Shown: piece by piece, positions 11,001-21,593 of the stretch
Layout of the letters: each line of letters opens with the position of its first letter
Numbering within the stretch: position 1 is the first letter of the stretch
Assembly (NCBI GenBank): GCA_018350325.1
Contig: JAEVLN010000003.1
Coordinates: forward strand, 2,947,101-3,011,100
Source: Globodera rostochiensis
Taxonomy: Eukaryota; Nematoda; Chromadorea; Rhabditida; Heteroderidae
DNA length: 64,000 nt
Direction of reading: 5' to 3'
Made by a program: the position numbers and the translations under genes
Notes under the pieces: model-generated
Databases searched by the model: none
The model's input: the letters and a program-made list of their open reading frames with translations, nothing else
Told to the model about the DNA's origin: nothing

Positions 11001-11678
11001 TTGGCCGAATAAGCTGCCGACGCTTGCGCCAAAGAAGCCATTTCTGTGGGGGGGGGGGAAGGGAATTGTTGCGCGACAATTATGTCAGATAAAAGGATTT
11101 TGGGTCGAGATTAAGCCGGGCGTTTCGGATAAGTAAATCCCGAAAAATTGGTTTCATCGTATTTGATTTTTTGAGCTATGGGACGGGCTCATGAACCCGT
11201 GGCTGATCAGTTCAGTGTCCACGGTTCAGTGCCAGCAACTTTTGTAAGACTATTACTTTTTTAAACTCAATCAAATCAAATAAACTCAATGCCGTTTGAA
11301 AGCTCTAATTGAGAAGAATCATTTGTACCCCCAGAATCGCGGGATTTTCATAGTTTTATGTACTAAATAACTTTGGTCTTGGTTTGTTTGATTTAGCTGT
11401 GTTAAAAAGCCTTTCAAAATTTGCTGAACCTACCCGTGGGCAGCACTGGGCTAATGTGTACCGCCATGAACCCGTAGTTGCTCATTTGTTACATGTACAC
11501 GGTTAACCATGAGGGTTATACACCCACCTTCGTCCGTGTTCCGTCTCTTTCGGATGAATCCGCCGCCGCCGTCGTCGTTGTGCGCTTTGGGCAACAAAAA
11601 ATGCCGTGTGGTCGACGATGTGCCGCTTTTCCCGGCGGTTGTCCCTTCGGGCGATAAACATTCCGACATTTTTTGCAT
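8039..11678 (-). CDS. SLC41/MgtE-type magnesium transporter
   Basis: Twelve exons on the minus strand join in phase into 568 residues: 11678-11528, 11043-10966, 10874-10750, 10660-10574, 10498-10316, 10152-9942, 9410-9161, 8873-8788, 8740-8598, 8539-8387, 8335-8276, 8218-8039 (stop). SLC41 proteins are plasma- or organelle-membrane carriers that move Mg2+ and are two fused MgtE repeats. Repeat 1 shows [20 protein letters not shown] (from about residue 157) and NPDNVAAPIAASMGD (about 266); repeat 2 shows NGVGGNLAAVAASKLST (about 390) and NPDNAAIPYLTAMGD (about 510). These paired motifs are diagnostic. Hydrophobic segments alternate as expected, and the length is close to human SLC41A1 (513), with a longer polar N terminus. 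The start at 11678 is the first in-frame ATG; an ATG inside exon 2 (11041) preceded by a strong acceptor could be an alternative, trans-spliced start. One intron holds a tRNA on the other strand and another is largely a small TIR element. Confidence 0.93.
8917..9139. mobile_element. Small TIR element with ends TAGAGACCGGA / TCCGGTCTCTA
   Basis: The ends are an 11-12 bp perfect inverted repeat; the interior is built of degenerate CCGGA/GGTCCGG-type repeats. It fills most of an intron (8874-9160) of the SLC41-like gene. The flanks are A-rich, so a target duplication cannot be judged. The same termini occur at 52812-52923, where an 8-bp duplication is clear. Confidence 0.55.
9625..9698 (+). tRNA. 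tRNA-Ile (anticodon AAT)
   Basis: A complete 74 nt cloverleaf: a 7 bp acceptor stem (GCCGTTA with TAACGGC), D arm GCTC...GAGC, anticodon stem TGGGT/GCCCA with loop CTAATAA, so anticodon AAT at 9659-9661, a five-base variable loop, and T arm GCAGG-TTCGACC-CCTGC. A and B box promoters are intact. It reads IAU after deamination, the usual eukaryotic isoleucine decoder. It lies inside an intron (9411-9941) of the SLC41-like gene, on the opposite strand. Confidence 0.96.
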
Positions 11679-12175
11679 AAATTTTTAACAGTGATAAAGT
11701 CGCGGAAAACGGACTACGCTCGACAGCAAATCGATCTATGGCAGGCAAAATTGAGAGGTACATAACAACATCTTTATTCAAAACTAACAAAATTGGGGCA
11801 CCAAAAGGAAACGGTTTAAAAAAAGATAAAATTGGGAGAGACGAAGACGTACTGGGGGCATTCATTGCCTTGCCTTATCGCAGATTGTTTACGAGCGAGG
11901 CCCAATTAAGCCATTTCATTATTTTTGCAAAAAAATAAAATTGATTTTAAATGGACAAAAAGAGGCGGGAAGAGATCAATGGACAAGAAATCCAGAAACG
12001 AAACGCTTGTAGATACTAAATGGTCACACTACCCATTTTCTTTATGTCTTCCTGCATTTTAGAAACAAAAAACAATTGCAAAAGGACGTTAAAATTCATT
12101 AAAAAATGGGCGCAGCATAATCAATCAAACTAATCAAATAATGTGTGGCACTAGTAAATGGGCAAAAAACAATTA

Positions 12176-14008
12176 TCATTTTTTAGTGCCGTCGCGCTCT
12201 TTGTCGGCAGTGCCGACGCCGCCTTTCTCTTTGTTGTTCTCCTCGGCCTCTTTTTGCGTTTGTTGGGCGGCGGCCGACGCCGTCGATGCACCACAGGCCC
12301 CCGCGGCGCCGCTTTTTCCTTTGCCCTTACGCTCGCTGATCGGACGGAAAAAGGTGCTGCGATCAGCCGGCTCAATGCCGCTGTCCAACGCAAATTGTAC
12401 CTATTAAAAGAGTGGGAGAAACGTTAAGAACTTCCACCTGTTTCAAAATTTTATGTTGTTTTGCAAAATTGTTAAGGAATTCTAACTGCCCGCAAAAATC
12501 GGAAAAAAAATTGAACATGGAGCGAGACGACGTGTTTCGGGAGGGGGGGGGGGGATCCAGAAAGTCATTTTTAGGGGGGTGTACTTTTTGGTTTTAATTT
12601 TAATAAGTTTCCAAAGAAGAGGTTGAAAAATTAATTAATTATTGTTTTGGATTTTTGGAAAATCAAAATTGTTGCATGTGTTTACCATGGACACATCCAA
12701 TGTCATGTTTTTTTAAAACAAAAATGGGTTGGCTTTAAATTTTAAAACAAAAACAAGGAAGATAAACTTAAAATTTTCGGATGCTTTTGGGGTGGCCAGC
12801 CCCGGCCCTGGCTCCGCCATTAGAACAGATTTTTTTGTTGTTGTAAATAATTGAAAAAGCGCACCAATGGCCGCTTCATCATAAACGCGTCTTCGCCATC
12901 GGCATAATATTTTGGCTCCATGTCGCAAATGTCGAATTTCAATGCGTGCGCGTAAAGGTTCAGCGCTGCCCGATTGGTTTTCCGAACGTGCAGTGACACA
13001 TAACGCGCATTGTATCTAAAATTGGAGAGGCATTTGAATGAGTTGAAAATGGAAGAAATAAATATTCCTGGTGAGAAGAGCGGTCAATGCTTAAATTTTG
13101 AGTTAATTGTACGCCATTAAACAAAAATATTTCAAGCAAAAAAAGGGGGTAACACATAGAGTTCGTGCCCCCCCCCCATAAAAAACAAACAAAAATCTTT
13201 TTGTTCAAAGCTAAGGAAAGGATGTTTCCAGAAATATGACCTCCGTTTCGACCAATTTTGAGTCCCAAACCCCTCCGAACAATTTTTGTAAAAACTCAAA
13301 ATTTTTAGAAATTGGTTTATGTCCCTTTAAATCGTTTGAAAAGAATAAATTTGACCACTCTCTCCATTACGACCTAAAAACCCCCTAGAAACAAAATGTA
13401 TACTTTGAATAAACAATTCAAATTTTGACAACATTGATATTAATTTGACGCGGGATCATCAACAGTGTTCTGCTTGAAATTGACAGAAAAATGCGTCCTA
13501 TTCGTTTCATTCTCTACCAAATTTGCCAAAAAAGTCATTCCAAAAACGCTCACACTTCGACCATCGCCCGCGCTGTCTGGTCCATCAACTTTTGTGCAAT
13601 TCCAAGTCGCCGAAATGTTCGCTTGACGGCCAATGAAGTGATGTGCCCGTGCGGTTCACCCTCCTCCAATTCCTCTTCCATTTTGGCCAACACATAGCCA
13701 ATTATTGTCCCCTAAAACATTTTTGATAACATTTTTAAACAAAACAAAAAATTGTTTTGCCTTTGTGTCTTCCGCCACAAAAGAAATATGGGGCCAGGAG
13801 AGCTGAAAATGTTTGTTGTTGTTGTTCTAAAAATGATTTAGAAAACTTACGGTGTGATACATGTAGTATTTGAGCTGAAATTTGACAATTTTTGAGAGTA
13901 ACAAACAAACAAAAAAACAAATACGACCTGATAATTCTCGGGCAAACAGAGCAAGTTACAGTCCTGCACATTGATCATGTCAAGACTGGTGATTTGTCGA
14001 ATGTTCAT
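12176..14008 (-). CDS. naa10: N-alpha-acetyltransferase 10 catalytic subunit (NatA)
   Basis: Six minus-strand exons give 226 residues: 14008-13928, 13874-13851, 13802-13761, 13711-13554, 13015-12865, 12400-12176. NAA10 is the ribosome-associated catalytic subunit that, with NAA15, acetylates the N termini of nascent proteins. The start [11 protein letters not shown] and [11 protein letters not shown] match the family, as do [11 protein letters not shown], the acetyl-CoA-binding [29 protein letters not shown] and [16 protein letters not shown]. The C terminus is a lysine/alanine/glutamate-rich tail, as in animal NAA10 (human 235 residues). Exon 2 is only 24 nt. The intron after exon 3 appears to use a GC donor (AAG|GCAAAA); using a later GT would add residues inside the conserved EDxxG-IxGYV strand. 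Exon 6 lies beyond a 464 nt intron. Single-copy housekeeping gene. Confidence 0.95.
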
Positions 14009-14540
14009 TTTTACTTTCACTGTCAATTATTATTGTATGTCTAAAATATATGTACACAAAAGAAACGTATAACCAAGAATATGTATGACAAAGCAAGTTT
14101 AATTAGTTACAATAAAAATTGATCAGACAGATTCGTCCTCTTAAAATCAGTACATTTCTGATAAATAAGTACAGTTACGCACCCTGCTTTATACCAGGTT
14201 ACCGGGCATATTTGGAGTCCGGAATTCCGGACTTTTTGGCAAAAAAACGGAAATTTTCACAAAAATTGACAGATTTTTAGTTGCTTCCTCGTCATAACCT
14301 ATCTGCAAAAAATAGGTTAAAACTGGACTATAAAAATTAGCCAAAAGCGAACAAAATCACTATTAAAATCTCTAAAACGGAATTACCGATTTTTTTTTTC
14401 ACATTGAAATGAATTAACAAGTATAAAATTTTCAAGTTTAAGAATGGTCAGTGTTCGGGGCAGAGAACCGGAGCAGCGCACGATTCGGCGCGGAAGTTTG
14501 AAACGTTATAACTAGGGATAGGATTTATCTATATATAAAA
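14009..14540. other. Intergenic, no gene seen
   Basis: AT-rich sequence upstream of naa10. Around 14490-14520 there is a TTTGAAACGTTATAACTAGG stretch that recurs near 19850 (inverted) and 22802, part of a dispersed repeat. No coding or RNA gene was recognised. Confidence 0.4.
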
Positions 14541-14710
14541 AGTTGAATGTCCGGATGTTATTTGCGGGAAAAGAGGAATTTGAAAAGAAGGGAAGCGTTG
14601 TGATAAAAAGAGTGTTTGAAATGCAAAAGATAGTGTGCAAAGTAAAGAGACTTTTGAAAGAGAAAGAGAGAGAAAATGAGAGAGAAGAGGGGGTAGAGAT
14701 ATTGCGCAAA

Positions 14711-15690
14711 TGGCTGCGCTGCCCGCTGCCGTGCATTTCGCCTATGTACCACTTCGCCTACGTACCATTTCGCCTATGTACCATTTCGCCTACAAAGCTA
14801 AAAAGTACCACTTCGCCTACAAAGCCAAAAAATACCACTTCGCCTACGTACCATTTCGCCTACACAGTCAAAAAATACCATTTCGCCTATAAATTTTAAA
14901 AATTCAATTTTTAACATTTCCTTTGACAAATTGAAGGCGTATTTGGTAGAAAAGTCAGATCGAGGGCAAAAGCATTGTATAAACCTCCTAGTTGATTTAT
15001 AGATAAACGAAAAATCTCGAAAATTTTGTTGCGCAACAAAGTTGAGGCTAGTAGAAGAAGAAGAGCAGTACATTGCGGTAAAGCAAAGTACAGTTCGAGA
15101 AGAAGAAACAAATCAGTAATTACTTCATCGAGATTTGCCGAACTGTTTGCGGAGATGGGCACAGAATTGCACTTCGACAAATGTTGAGACGGTAAACTCT
15201 TATGCATTGGTTTTTTGAAAGATGTAATTTAATGAAAGCGCAGAAATGTCTGGTAATTTCAATTCAGCAAACCCACTTAAAATTAAGTTTGTTGTCAATG
15301 GAATGAGTTAATAAAATTTGAAGCTTTTATGCTTTCGCGCATTACCAAAATGCTTATCGTTTGTTAAGAAAATTTAAAAAGGAAATTGAATCTTTGAAAT
15401 TTGTAGGCGAACTGGTACTTTTTGGCTGTGTAGGCAAAATGGTCGGTAGGCGAAATGGTATATAGGCAAAGTGGTATTTTTCAGCTTTGTAGGCGAAATG
15501 GTACTTTTTAGCTTTGTAGGCGAAATGGTACATAGGCGAAATGGTACGTAGGCGAAGTGGTATTTTTTGGCTTTGTAGGCGAAGTGGTACATTTTGACTG
15601 TGTAGGCGAAGTGGTACATAGGCGAAATGCAGCCGCGCCGCGCTGCCCGCTGTGGCGCGCGCGTCGCTGACGCGTACGCCACTCGCTGCT
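14711..15690. mobile_element. Element with inverted arms made of a TTCGCCTA tandem array
   Basis: The left arm (about 14735-14890) holds repeated TTCGCCTATGTACCA / TTCGCCTACAAAGC units; the right arm (about 15405-15630) holds the same units inverted (TAGGCGAAATGGTAC). GC-rich sequence with GCGCTGCCCGCTG lies just outside both arms (14716 and 15650). The 510 bp interior has no recognised gene. The arrangement copies that of the MULE derivative at 21.6-22.7 kb but with an unrelated unit. No target duplication was identified. Frames reading through the arms are repeat-driven, not genes. Confidence 0.55.
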
Positions 15691-16029
15691 CATTTGCAGC
15701 GGGTGCGCAGTGCTGTCCAATTGGTGTGGGAGTGAGAGAAGAAAAGAGTGAGGGAGAAGAGGCAAGAGAAAGGTGAAAGAAGAGAATGTGCGTGAGAATG
15801 ATGGGCAACAGAGATTAGCGGTTGGTAAAGAAAAAGTAAGTGGAACTTCTATGAGAGTCGGTGGGGTAGTGCATAAGCGCTTTAGCGTTTATTACTTAAT
15901 GTGTGGGTTCAATTCCTTATTGCAAAATTCTTTTTTCAATTAATTAAAATTGAACTAAACATGTTTTAAATTCGTTTTTTACTTTTTTAGGCAAAATAAT
16001 TTTGTTACAAACTTTTTAACAAAGATAAA

Positions 16030-18410
16030 AGGGGAAACCAGTGCGAAAATAAGTGCCAAGCGAGAAAGTGCCAAAAGGGAAAAGAGAGAAAATGCCAAAG
16101 AGGAAACAGTGCCAAAAGAGAAAATCAAGAGTGAAAAGTGCCATAAGATGAAGCTGCCAAAAGGTGAAATGCCACGGGGGAAGAGCCAAAACCAAGGAAA
16201 GTGCCAAGCGGGAAATGTGCCCAAAGGGGAAAAGGTTAAAAGGGAGAAAATGCCAAGAGGGAAAAGTGCCAAAATGGAAAAAGAGAGAAAATGCCAAAAA
16301 AGAAAGTGCCAAAAAGGAAAATCAAGAGCAGTGCCATACGATGAAAATGCCAGAGGGGAAAATGTCAAATGGAAAAGTGCCAAAAGGCAAAATGCCAAGA
16401 AGGAACGGTGCCAAAAGGGGAAAAAGGGAAAAGAAAAGTGCCACAAGATGAAAATGCCAAAAGGAAAAAGTGCAAAAAGATGAAATGCCACGGGGGAAAA
16501 GCCAAAAGCAGGGAAAAGTGCCAAGCGAGAAAGTGCAAAAAGGGAAAAGATTGAAACGCCAAGAAGATAGTGCCAAGAGAGAAAATGCCAAGAGGGAAAA
16601 GTGCCAAAAGGGGAAAAAGAGAGAAAATGCCAAAGAGGAAACAGCGCCAAAAGAGAAAATCAAGAAATGCCAAAGAGGAAACAGTGCCAAAAGAGAAAAT
16701 CAAGAGTAAAAAAGTGCCATAAGATGAAGCTGCCAAAAAGTGAAATGCCACGGGGGAAGAGCCAAAACCAAGGAAAGTGCCCAAAGAGGAAAAGGTTAAA
16801 AGGGAGAAAATGCCAAGAGGGAAAAGTGCCAAAAGGGGAAATCAAGAGGGAAAAGTGCCATAGATGAAAATGCCAAAACGATAAGTGCCAAAAGGTGAAA
16901 TGCCAAGGGGGCAAAGCCAAAAGCGGGGAAAAGTGCCAAAAGGGAAAAGTGCTAAAATGGAAAAAGAGAGAAAATGCCAAGAGGAAACAGTGCCAAGAAA
17001 GAAAGTGCCAAAAAGGAAAATCAAGAGGAAAAAGCATAAGATAAAAATGCCAAAAGGACAAAGTGCCAAAGGTGAAATACCACGGTGAAAAAGCAAAATG
17101 CGCGGAAAAGTGCCAAAAGGGAAAAAGAGAGAAAATGCCAAGAGAAATAGTGCGTGCCAAGGGGCAAAAGTGCCAACAGGCAAAATGTCAAAAGGGAAAA
17201 GTGCCTAAAGGGGAAAAAGGTTAAAAGGGAGAAAATGCCAAAAGGGAAAAGTGCCAAAAGGGGAAATCAAGAGGGAAAAGTGCCATAGATGAAAATGCCA
17301 AAACGAAAAGTGCCAAAAGGTGAAATGCCAAGGGGGCAAAGCCAAAAGCAGGGAAAAGTGCCAAAAGGGAAAAGTGCTAATTTGGAAAAAGAGAGAAAAT
17401 GCCAAGAGGAAACAGTGCCAAGAACGAAAGTGCCAAAAAGGAAAATCAAGCGGGAAAAGTGCCACAAGATGAAAATGCCAAAAGGAAAAAGTGCAAAAAG
17501 ATGAAATGCCACGGGGGAAAAGCCAAAAGGGAAAAGTGCCAAGCGAGAAAGTGCCAAAAGGGAAAAGAGAGAAAATGCCAAAGAGGAAACAGTGCCAAAA
17601 GAGAAAATCAAGAGTGAAAAGTGCCATAAGATGAAGCTGCCAAAAGGTGAAATGCCACGGGGGAAGAGCCAAAACCAAGGAAAGTGCCAAGCGGGAAATG
17701 TGCCCAAAGGGGAAAAGGTTAAAAGGGAGAAAATGCCAAGAGGGAAAAGTGCCAAAATGGAAAAAGAGAGAAAATGCCAAAAAAGAAAGTGCCAAAAAGG
17801 AAAATCAAGAGCAGTGCCATACGATGAAAATGCCAGAGCGGAAAATGTCAAATGGAAAAGTGCCAAAAGGCAAAATGCCAAGAAGGAACGGTGCCAAAAG
17901 GGGAAAAAGGGAAAAGAAAAGTGCCACAAGATGAAAATGCCAAAAGGAAAAAGTGCAAAAAGATGAAATGCCACGGGGGAAAAGCCAAAAGCAGGGAAAA
18001 GTGCCAAGCGAGAAAGTGCAAAAAGGAAAAAGATTGAAACGCCAAGAAGATAGTGCCAAGAGAGAAAATTCCAAGAGGAAAAAGTGCCAAAAGGCTAAAG
18101 TGCCAAAAGGGGAAAAAGAGAGAAAATGCCAAAGAGGAAACAGCGCCAAAAGAGAAAATCAAGAGTGAAAAGTGCCATAAGATAAAGATGCCAAAAGATG
18201 AAATGCAACGGGGGAAGAGCCAAAAGCAAAGAAAGTGCCAAGCGGGAAAAAGCCAAAAGGGAAAATCAAGAGGGAAAAGTGCCATAGATGAAAATGCCAA
18301 AACGAAAAGTGCAAAAAGGTGAAATGCCAAGGGGGCAAAGCCAAAAGCGTGAAAAGTGCCAAAAGGGAAAAATGTCAAAAGAAGAAAATTCCAAGGATAA
18401 AAAGCTTTGA
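16030..18410. repeat. 2.4 kb TGCCAAAAGGG-type tandem array
   Basis: Continuous purine-rich array of about 15-16 bp degenerate units of the form GAAAAGTGCCAAAAGG, with variants carrying ATCAAGAG or CCACGGGGGAA. It contains a higher-order duplication: 16100-16570 repeats at 17583-18053 with a constant offset of 1483 bp (for example CATAAGATGAAGCTGCC at 16142 and 17625). Most frames on both strands are open simply because the unit lacks stops; none should be read as a gene. Confidence 0.9.
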
Positions 18411-18450
18411 AGTATTTCAATCAAATCTGTTAATAACATATCCGTACTTC

Positions 18451-18491
18451 TAGCGGTTGGTGCGCCGTTAGGCGCACCTAAACCGCTAGTA
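18451..18491. repeat. Strong hairpin at the edge of the array
   Basis: CTAGCGGTT-GGTGCGCC, loop GTTA, GGCGCACC-TA-AACCGCTAG: 17 paired bases with a two-base bulge. It sits just after the tandem array and just before a dispersed AT-rich repeat. A terminal hairpin of a mobile element (Helitron-like) is possible but not supported by other ends. Confidence 0.5.
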
Positions 18492-18904
18492 TGTGCTAAA
18501 AAACCCAAAATATGTATGTTTTTATGTGCTAAAAATCCCAAAAAATGCCAAAATATGTGCTAAAATATGTGCCAAAAATGAACAAAATCTACTCAGTTTA
18601 TGCATAAAAACCTTCAAAATTCATCTATCTTTATTAATTTTGCTCCTACAGTTGTAAATATAATATGTTTCACATGTTTTGGAAAATTTTATAAAAAATA
18701 TCAAAAGTAAAAAATTTTAGAGAAAATGTCGATCTTTGTGGGAGAATTTTTGGTCCAAGAAAAAGTCAATTTTAGGTGTGTATTTTTCGTTTTTTATTGC
18801 ATTTTTGTTAAGGAATTTTTGAAAAATGGCGAAATATGTTCTAAAACTCTGAAAAAGCTTAAAATATGTCAGTAAATATGTGCTAAAAAATACCCCCAAA
18901 ATAC
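18492..18904. repeat. Dispersed AT-rich repeat (TATGTGCTAAAA)
   Basis: Several ATGTGCTAAAA units. The segment 18790-18900 recurs inverted at about 49135-49235 (shared GAAAAAGCTTAAAATATGTC and ATATGTGCTAAAA). No gene was seen. Confidence 0.5.
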
Positions 18905-19815
18905 AGTGGTGTGCAAAAGTAAATGCCCAAAATTTTTTTTTTGTTCACCGATTTGTAAAATGATAAAGAAACAATTTGAGAAAGAATGTTAAGGGCTTTT
19001 TTGTAGCATTTTTTGTGGCCTACAAAACCAGCAAGAGCAACCATCCCGAATCCCCCTCATTAAAATACTGCTCCACCAAAGTCCGACCACTCCACTTTTT
19101 AGTGGTGCAAAAGTAAATGCCCAAAATTTAAAAAACAAAAAATCAATTTTTTGTTTGGCCCAAAATCCAAAAAAAAATTCATGCAGGCATAACTTTTGAT
19201 ACTGATCAAAAAAAAGGTAAATGAACCAAGTTGCTACAACACCTCCTTCATGGAGATCCGGAAACCCCAAAATACACTGAAAATGGGGGTCATTTTAGAA
19301 AAAAAATCCCTGAAGGCTTGGAAAAAATTTTCTGTAAAAAACCGTCATAAGAGATGGGTAGCCCACTAAATTTTCTACAAAATCCAAAAAACCGCTAAGC
19401 TCTGCGACTTTTCTCCGATGAACGTGGGCGTCATGTGCAACCTGCGCAGGGAGCGTCTGCAGGGGGTACGGTAGCACAATAATTTTTAGACCTCAGGGAT
19501 TTTTTTCTAAAATGACCCCCATTTTCAGTGTATTTTGGGGTTTCCGGATCTCCATGAAGGAGGTGTTGTAGCAACTTAGTCCAATTACCTTTTTTGATCA
19601 GTATCAAAAGTTATGCGTGCATGAATTTTTGTTTGTATTTTGGGCCAAACAAAAAATTGATTTTTGTTTTAAAATTTTTGTGACTTTACTTTTGACGCAG
19701 TAAAAAGGGAGGTGGTCGGACTTGGAATGGAACAGTATTTTAATGAGGGGGATTCGGGATGGTTGCTCTTGCTGGTTTTGTAGGCCACAAAAGGATTCTC
19801 TCATGGTAAGGACTC
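18905..19815. mobile_element. Mariner-like foldback element with 300 bp arms
   Basis: Begins with TACAGTGGTGTGCAAAAGTA, a start typical of Tc1/mariner ends. 19005-19315 is repeated inverted at about 19490-19800 with high identity (CATGAAGGAGGTGTTGTAGC, TTTCAGTGTATTTTGGGGTTT). The 175 bp centre has no recognised gene. No transposase is visible, so it is non-autonomous. The right outer end is not clean, and its last bases (CTCTCATGGTAAGGA) recur inverted near 49060. Confidence 0.65.
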
Positions 19816-19999
19816 CACGAAAAAAATATGTTTTAACATAAAAATCCTATCCCTAGTTATAACTTTTTGTTTATTTGACCAAACCAAATATTTTTTTTTG
19901 AGAATTATTTTCTTTTGGTTTTCGACTTTTATAGTATAGGTAATCGAACTTTTATTGTGATGTTTTGTGTAAGTTAAGAAGTTTTCTCATCGTATAAAT

Positions 20000-20602
20000 A
20001 TGGCTGCATTTAGCTGTTCCCACACATTGTATCTCATTATTATTTTACAATTTCTAATTTTGCTTTGTCGCCGAACTAAATTTGATAAAATTAAATTATA
20101 GATCGCAATGAAGATCCAGGAGGCCGTGGACGTCCGAAGAACAAGGCGACGACACCGACGAGCCGGACGCCGTCAAAGAATCTTAGAGGCCGTGGACGTC
20201 CGAAGAACAAAGCGACGACACCAGCGAGCCGTACGTCGTCGAAGAATCCAGGAGGCCGTGGTCGTCCGAAGAACAAAGCGACGACACCGACGAGCCGGAC
20301 GCCGTCAAAGAATCCAGGAGGCCGTGGACGTCCGAAGAACAAAGCGACGACACCAGCGAGCCGTACGTCGTCGAAAAATCCATGAGGCCGTGGTCGTCCG
20401 AAGAACAAGGCGACGACACCGACGAGCCGTACGCCGGAATCATCGAGTGATGGTGAGTTGGGAGATTCAGCTTGATTTTTGGATTTAATATCTTTGCCTT
20501 ACAGACAATGCTGGGACGAGCAAAGCGATCAAGAAGCAATCTCGTGGACGTCCGAAGCATTCGAAGAACAACAAAGCAACGACACGCGAAAAGGTGAAGT
20601 GA
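20000..20602 (+). pseudogene. AT-hook protein gene with an in-frame stop
   Basis: From an acceptor at 20100 a frame reads five spaced copies of GGRGRPKNKATTP / RGRGRPKNKATTP, each a classic AT-hook (core GRP), separated by threonine/serine-rich linkers of about 21 residues. A TGA at 20383-20385 stands where the other copies have GGA. After the exon (ends G|GTGAG at about 20451) a second exon with acceptor TTACAG adds one more hook (SRGRPK) and ends at 20602. Upstream, an ATG at 20000 opens a strongly hydrophobic leader (LYLIIILQFLILL) that joins the hooks in phase through a very short 35 nt intron; that first exon is uncertain. AT-hooks bind the minor groove of AT-rich DNA. The stop makes this a truncated protein (four hooks) or a pseudogene. 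Confidence 0.5.
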
Positions 20603-20621
20603 GTCCGTGTTCCACTTTTGG

Positions 20622-20756
20622 ACGAATCATCGAGTGATGGTGAGTTGGGAGATTCAGCTTGGTTTTTGGATTTAATGTCTTTGCCTTACAGACAATGCTG
20701 GGACGAGCAAAGCGAAGAAGACTGATGAACCGTATATGCGCTGGAGTTCTGCCTGA
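20622..20756 (+). repeat. Duplicated splice-junction unit of the AT-hook gene
   Basis: 20622-20715 is a nearly exact direct copy of 20437-20530, including the exon end (GAATCATCGAGTGATG), the whole intron and the start of the next exon (GACAATGCTGGGACGAGCAA). In the second copy the exon runs about 21 codons more to a TGA at 20754-20756 without an AT-hook. It could serve as an alternative last exon. Confidence 0.6.
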
Positions 20757-20759
20757 ATC

Positions 20760-21580
20760 TCCAAAAGGAATGATGCACGTCTAACACTCACCCCATTTAA
20801 ACTCATGTATGTCATGTCGTTTCCCACGACGGCCGTTTCGCTGTATGAAATTTTACCGAGAAATTCTTGTGATCACTAAATTTCATAATTTTTTGTACGT
20901 ACTTTTGTCGTCTCATGTGTAATAATCTACATTCACTCATGGATAAAATTCTGTCAAGTCAGAACTAATCAATGGTTCGGAAATTTCGCCTTTCTAGACT
21001 TCTTGCCGATTTTCGTGTTTTTTTGGAAAATGGATAACATAAATGAAAAAAAAATGCTTACACTTCTGAATATCAATCGCTTTGAGTCGACTTTTTTTCC
21101 CCCCAAAATTTGAGCAGTCATGATTCTGTGGTCCCTCCCTATCTCTCACATTTCAAATCAGGCATAGAATTTTTGTTGAAAATATGGACTAAACATTGCA
21201 GGCCCGTCCCATTTCTAAAAACTTTAAAAAAGGGTAAAATTGAAGAATACTGATTATTTTTTATCTTTTATCGACAAATTCGTAATTTTGAATTAATTCG
21301 CTTTTTTCCTTTTTTTGCCGCCCATGAGGGAACAAATCTGAACCGAACGAATCGTCCTCCGTCCGTTTGTTAGTCACAAGCACCAAATTTCCTGGATCCA
21401 AAGAAAGAGACCAAGCGGATGTATCCACAATTTACTACCCTAAATAGCAAAACGCCACTGATAGTGAGGACAGCGGCTTTCTGGAGGCGGGGGATGTAGG
21501 GATTCTCCCCCAATATTTATATTTTGTTAGCAAACATTTCGCCAACGACATTTTATCCCAATATATTGTTTGCTCTTCGG
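20760..21580. other. No gene recognised
   Basis: AT-rich, with no convincing exon pattern. It ends at the left target duplication of the MULE derivative. Confidence 0.35.
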
Positions 21581-21593
21581 TTCCTTTTTTCGG

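Noticed and set aside
15979..18420. Many long K-rich (plus) and F/W/H-rich (minus) open frames
   Set aside because: Low-complexity reading of the TGCCAAAAGG array; both strands are equally open.
18451..18491. Rho-independent terminator
   Set aside because: Strong hairpin but eukaryotic context and no T run; better seen as a repeat boundary.
20091..20560. Arginine-rich plus-strand frame starting MKIQEAVDVRRTRRRH and two minus-strand frames over the AT-hook repeat
   Set aside because: They are shadows: only the frame giving GRGRPKNK repeats corresponds to a known motif and joins in phase to the next exon.
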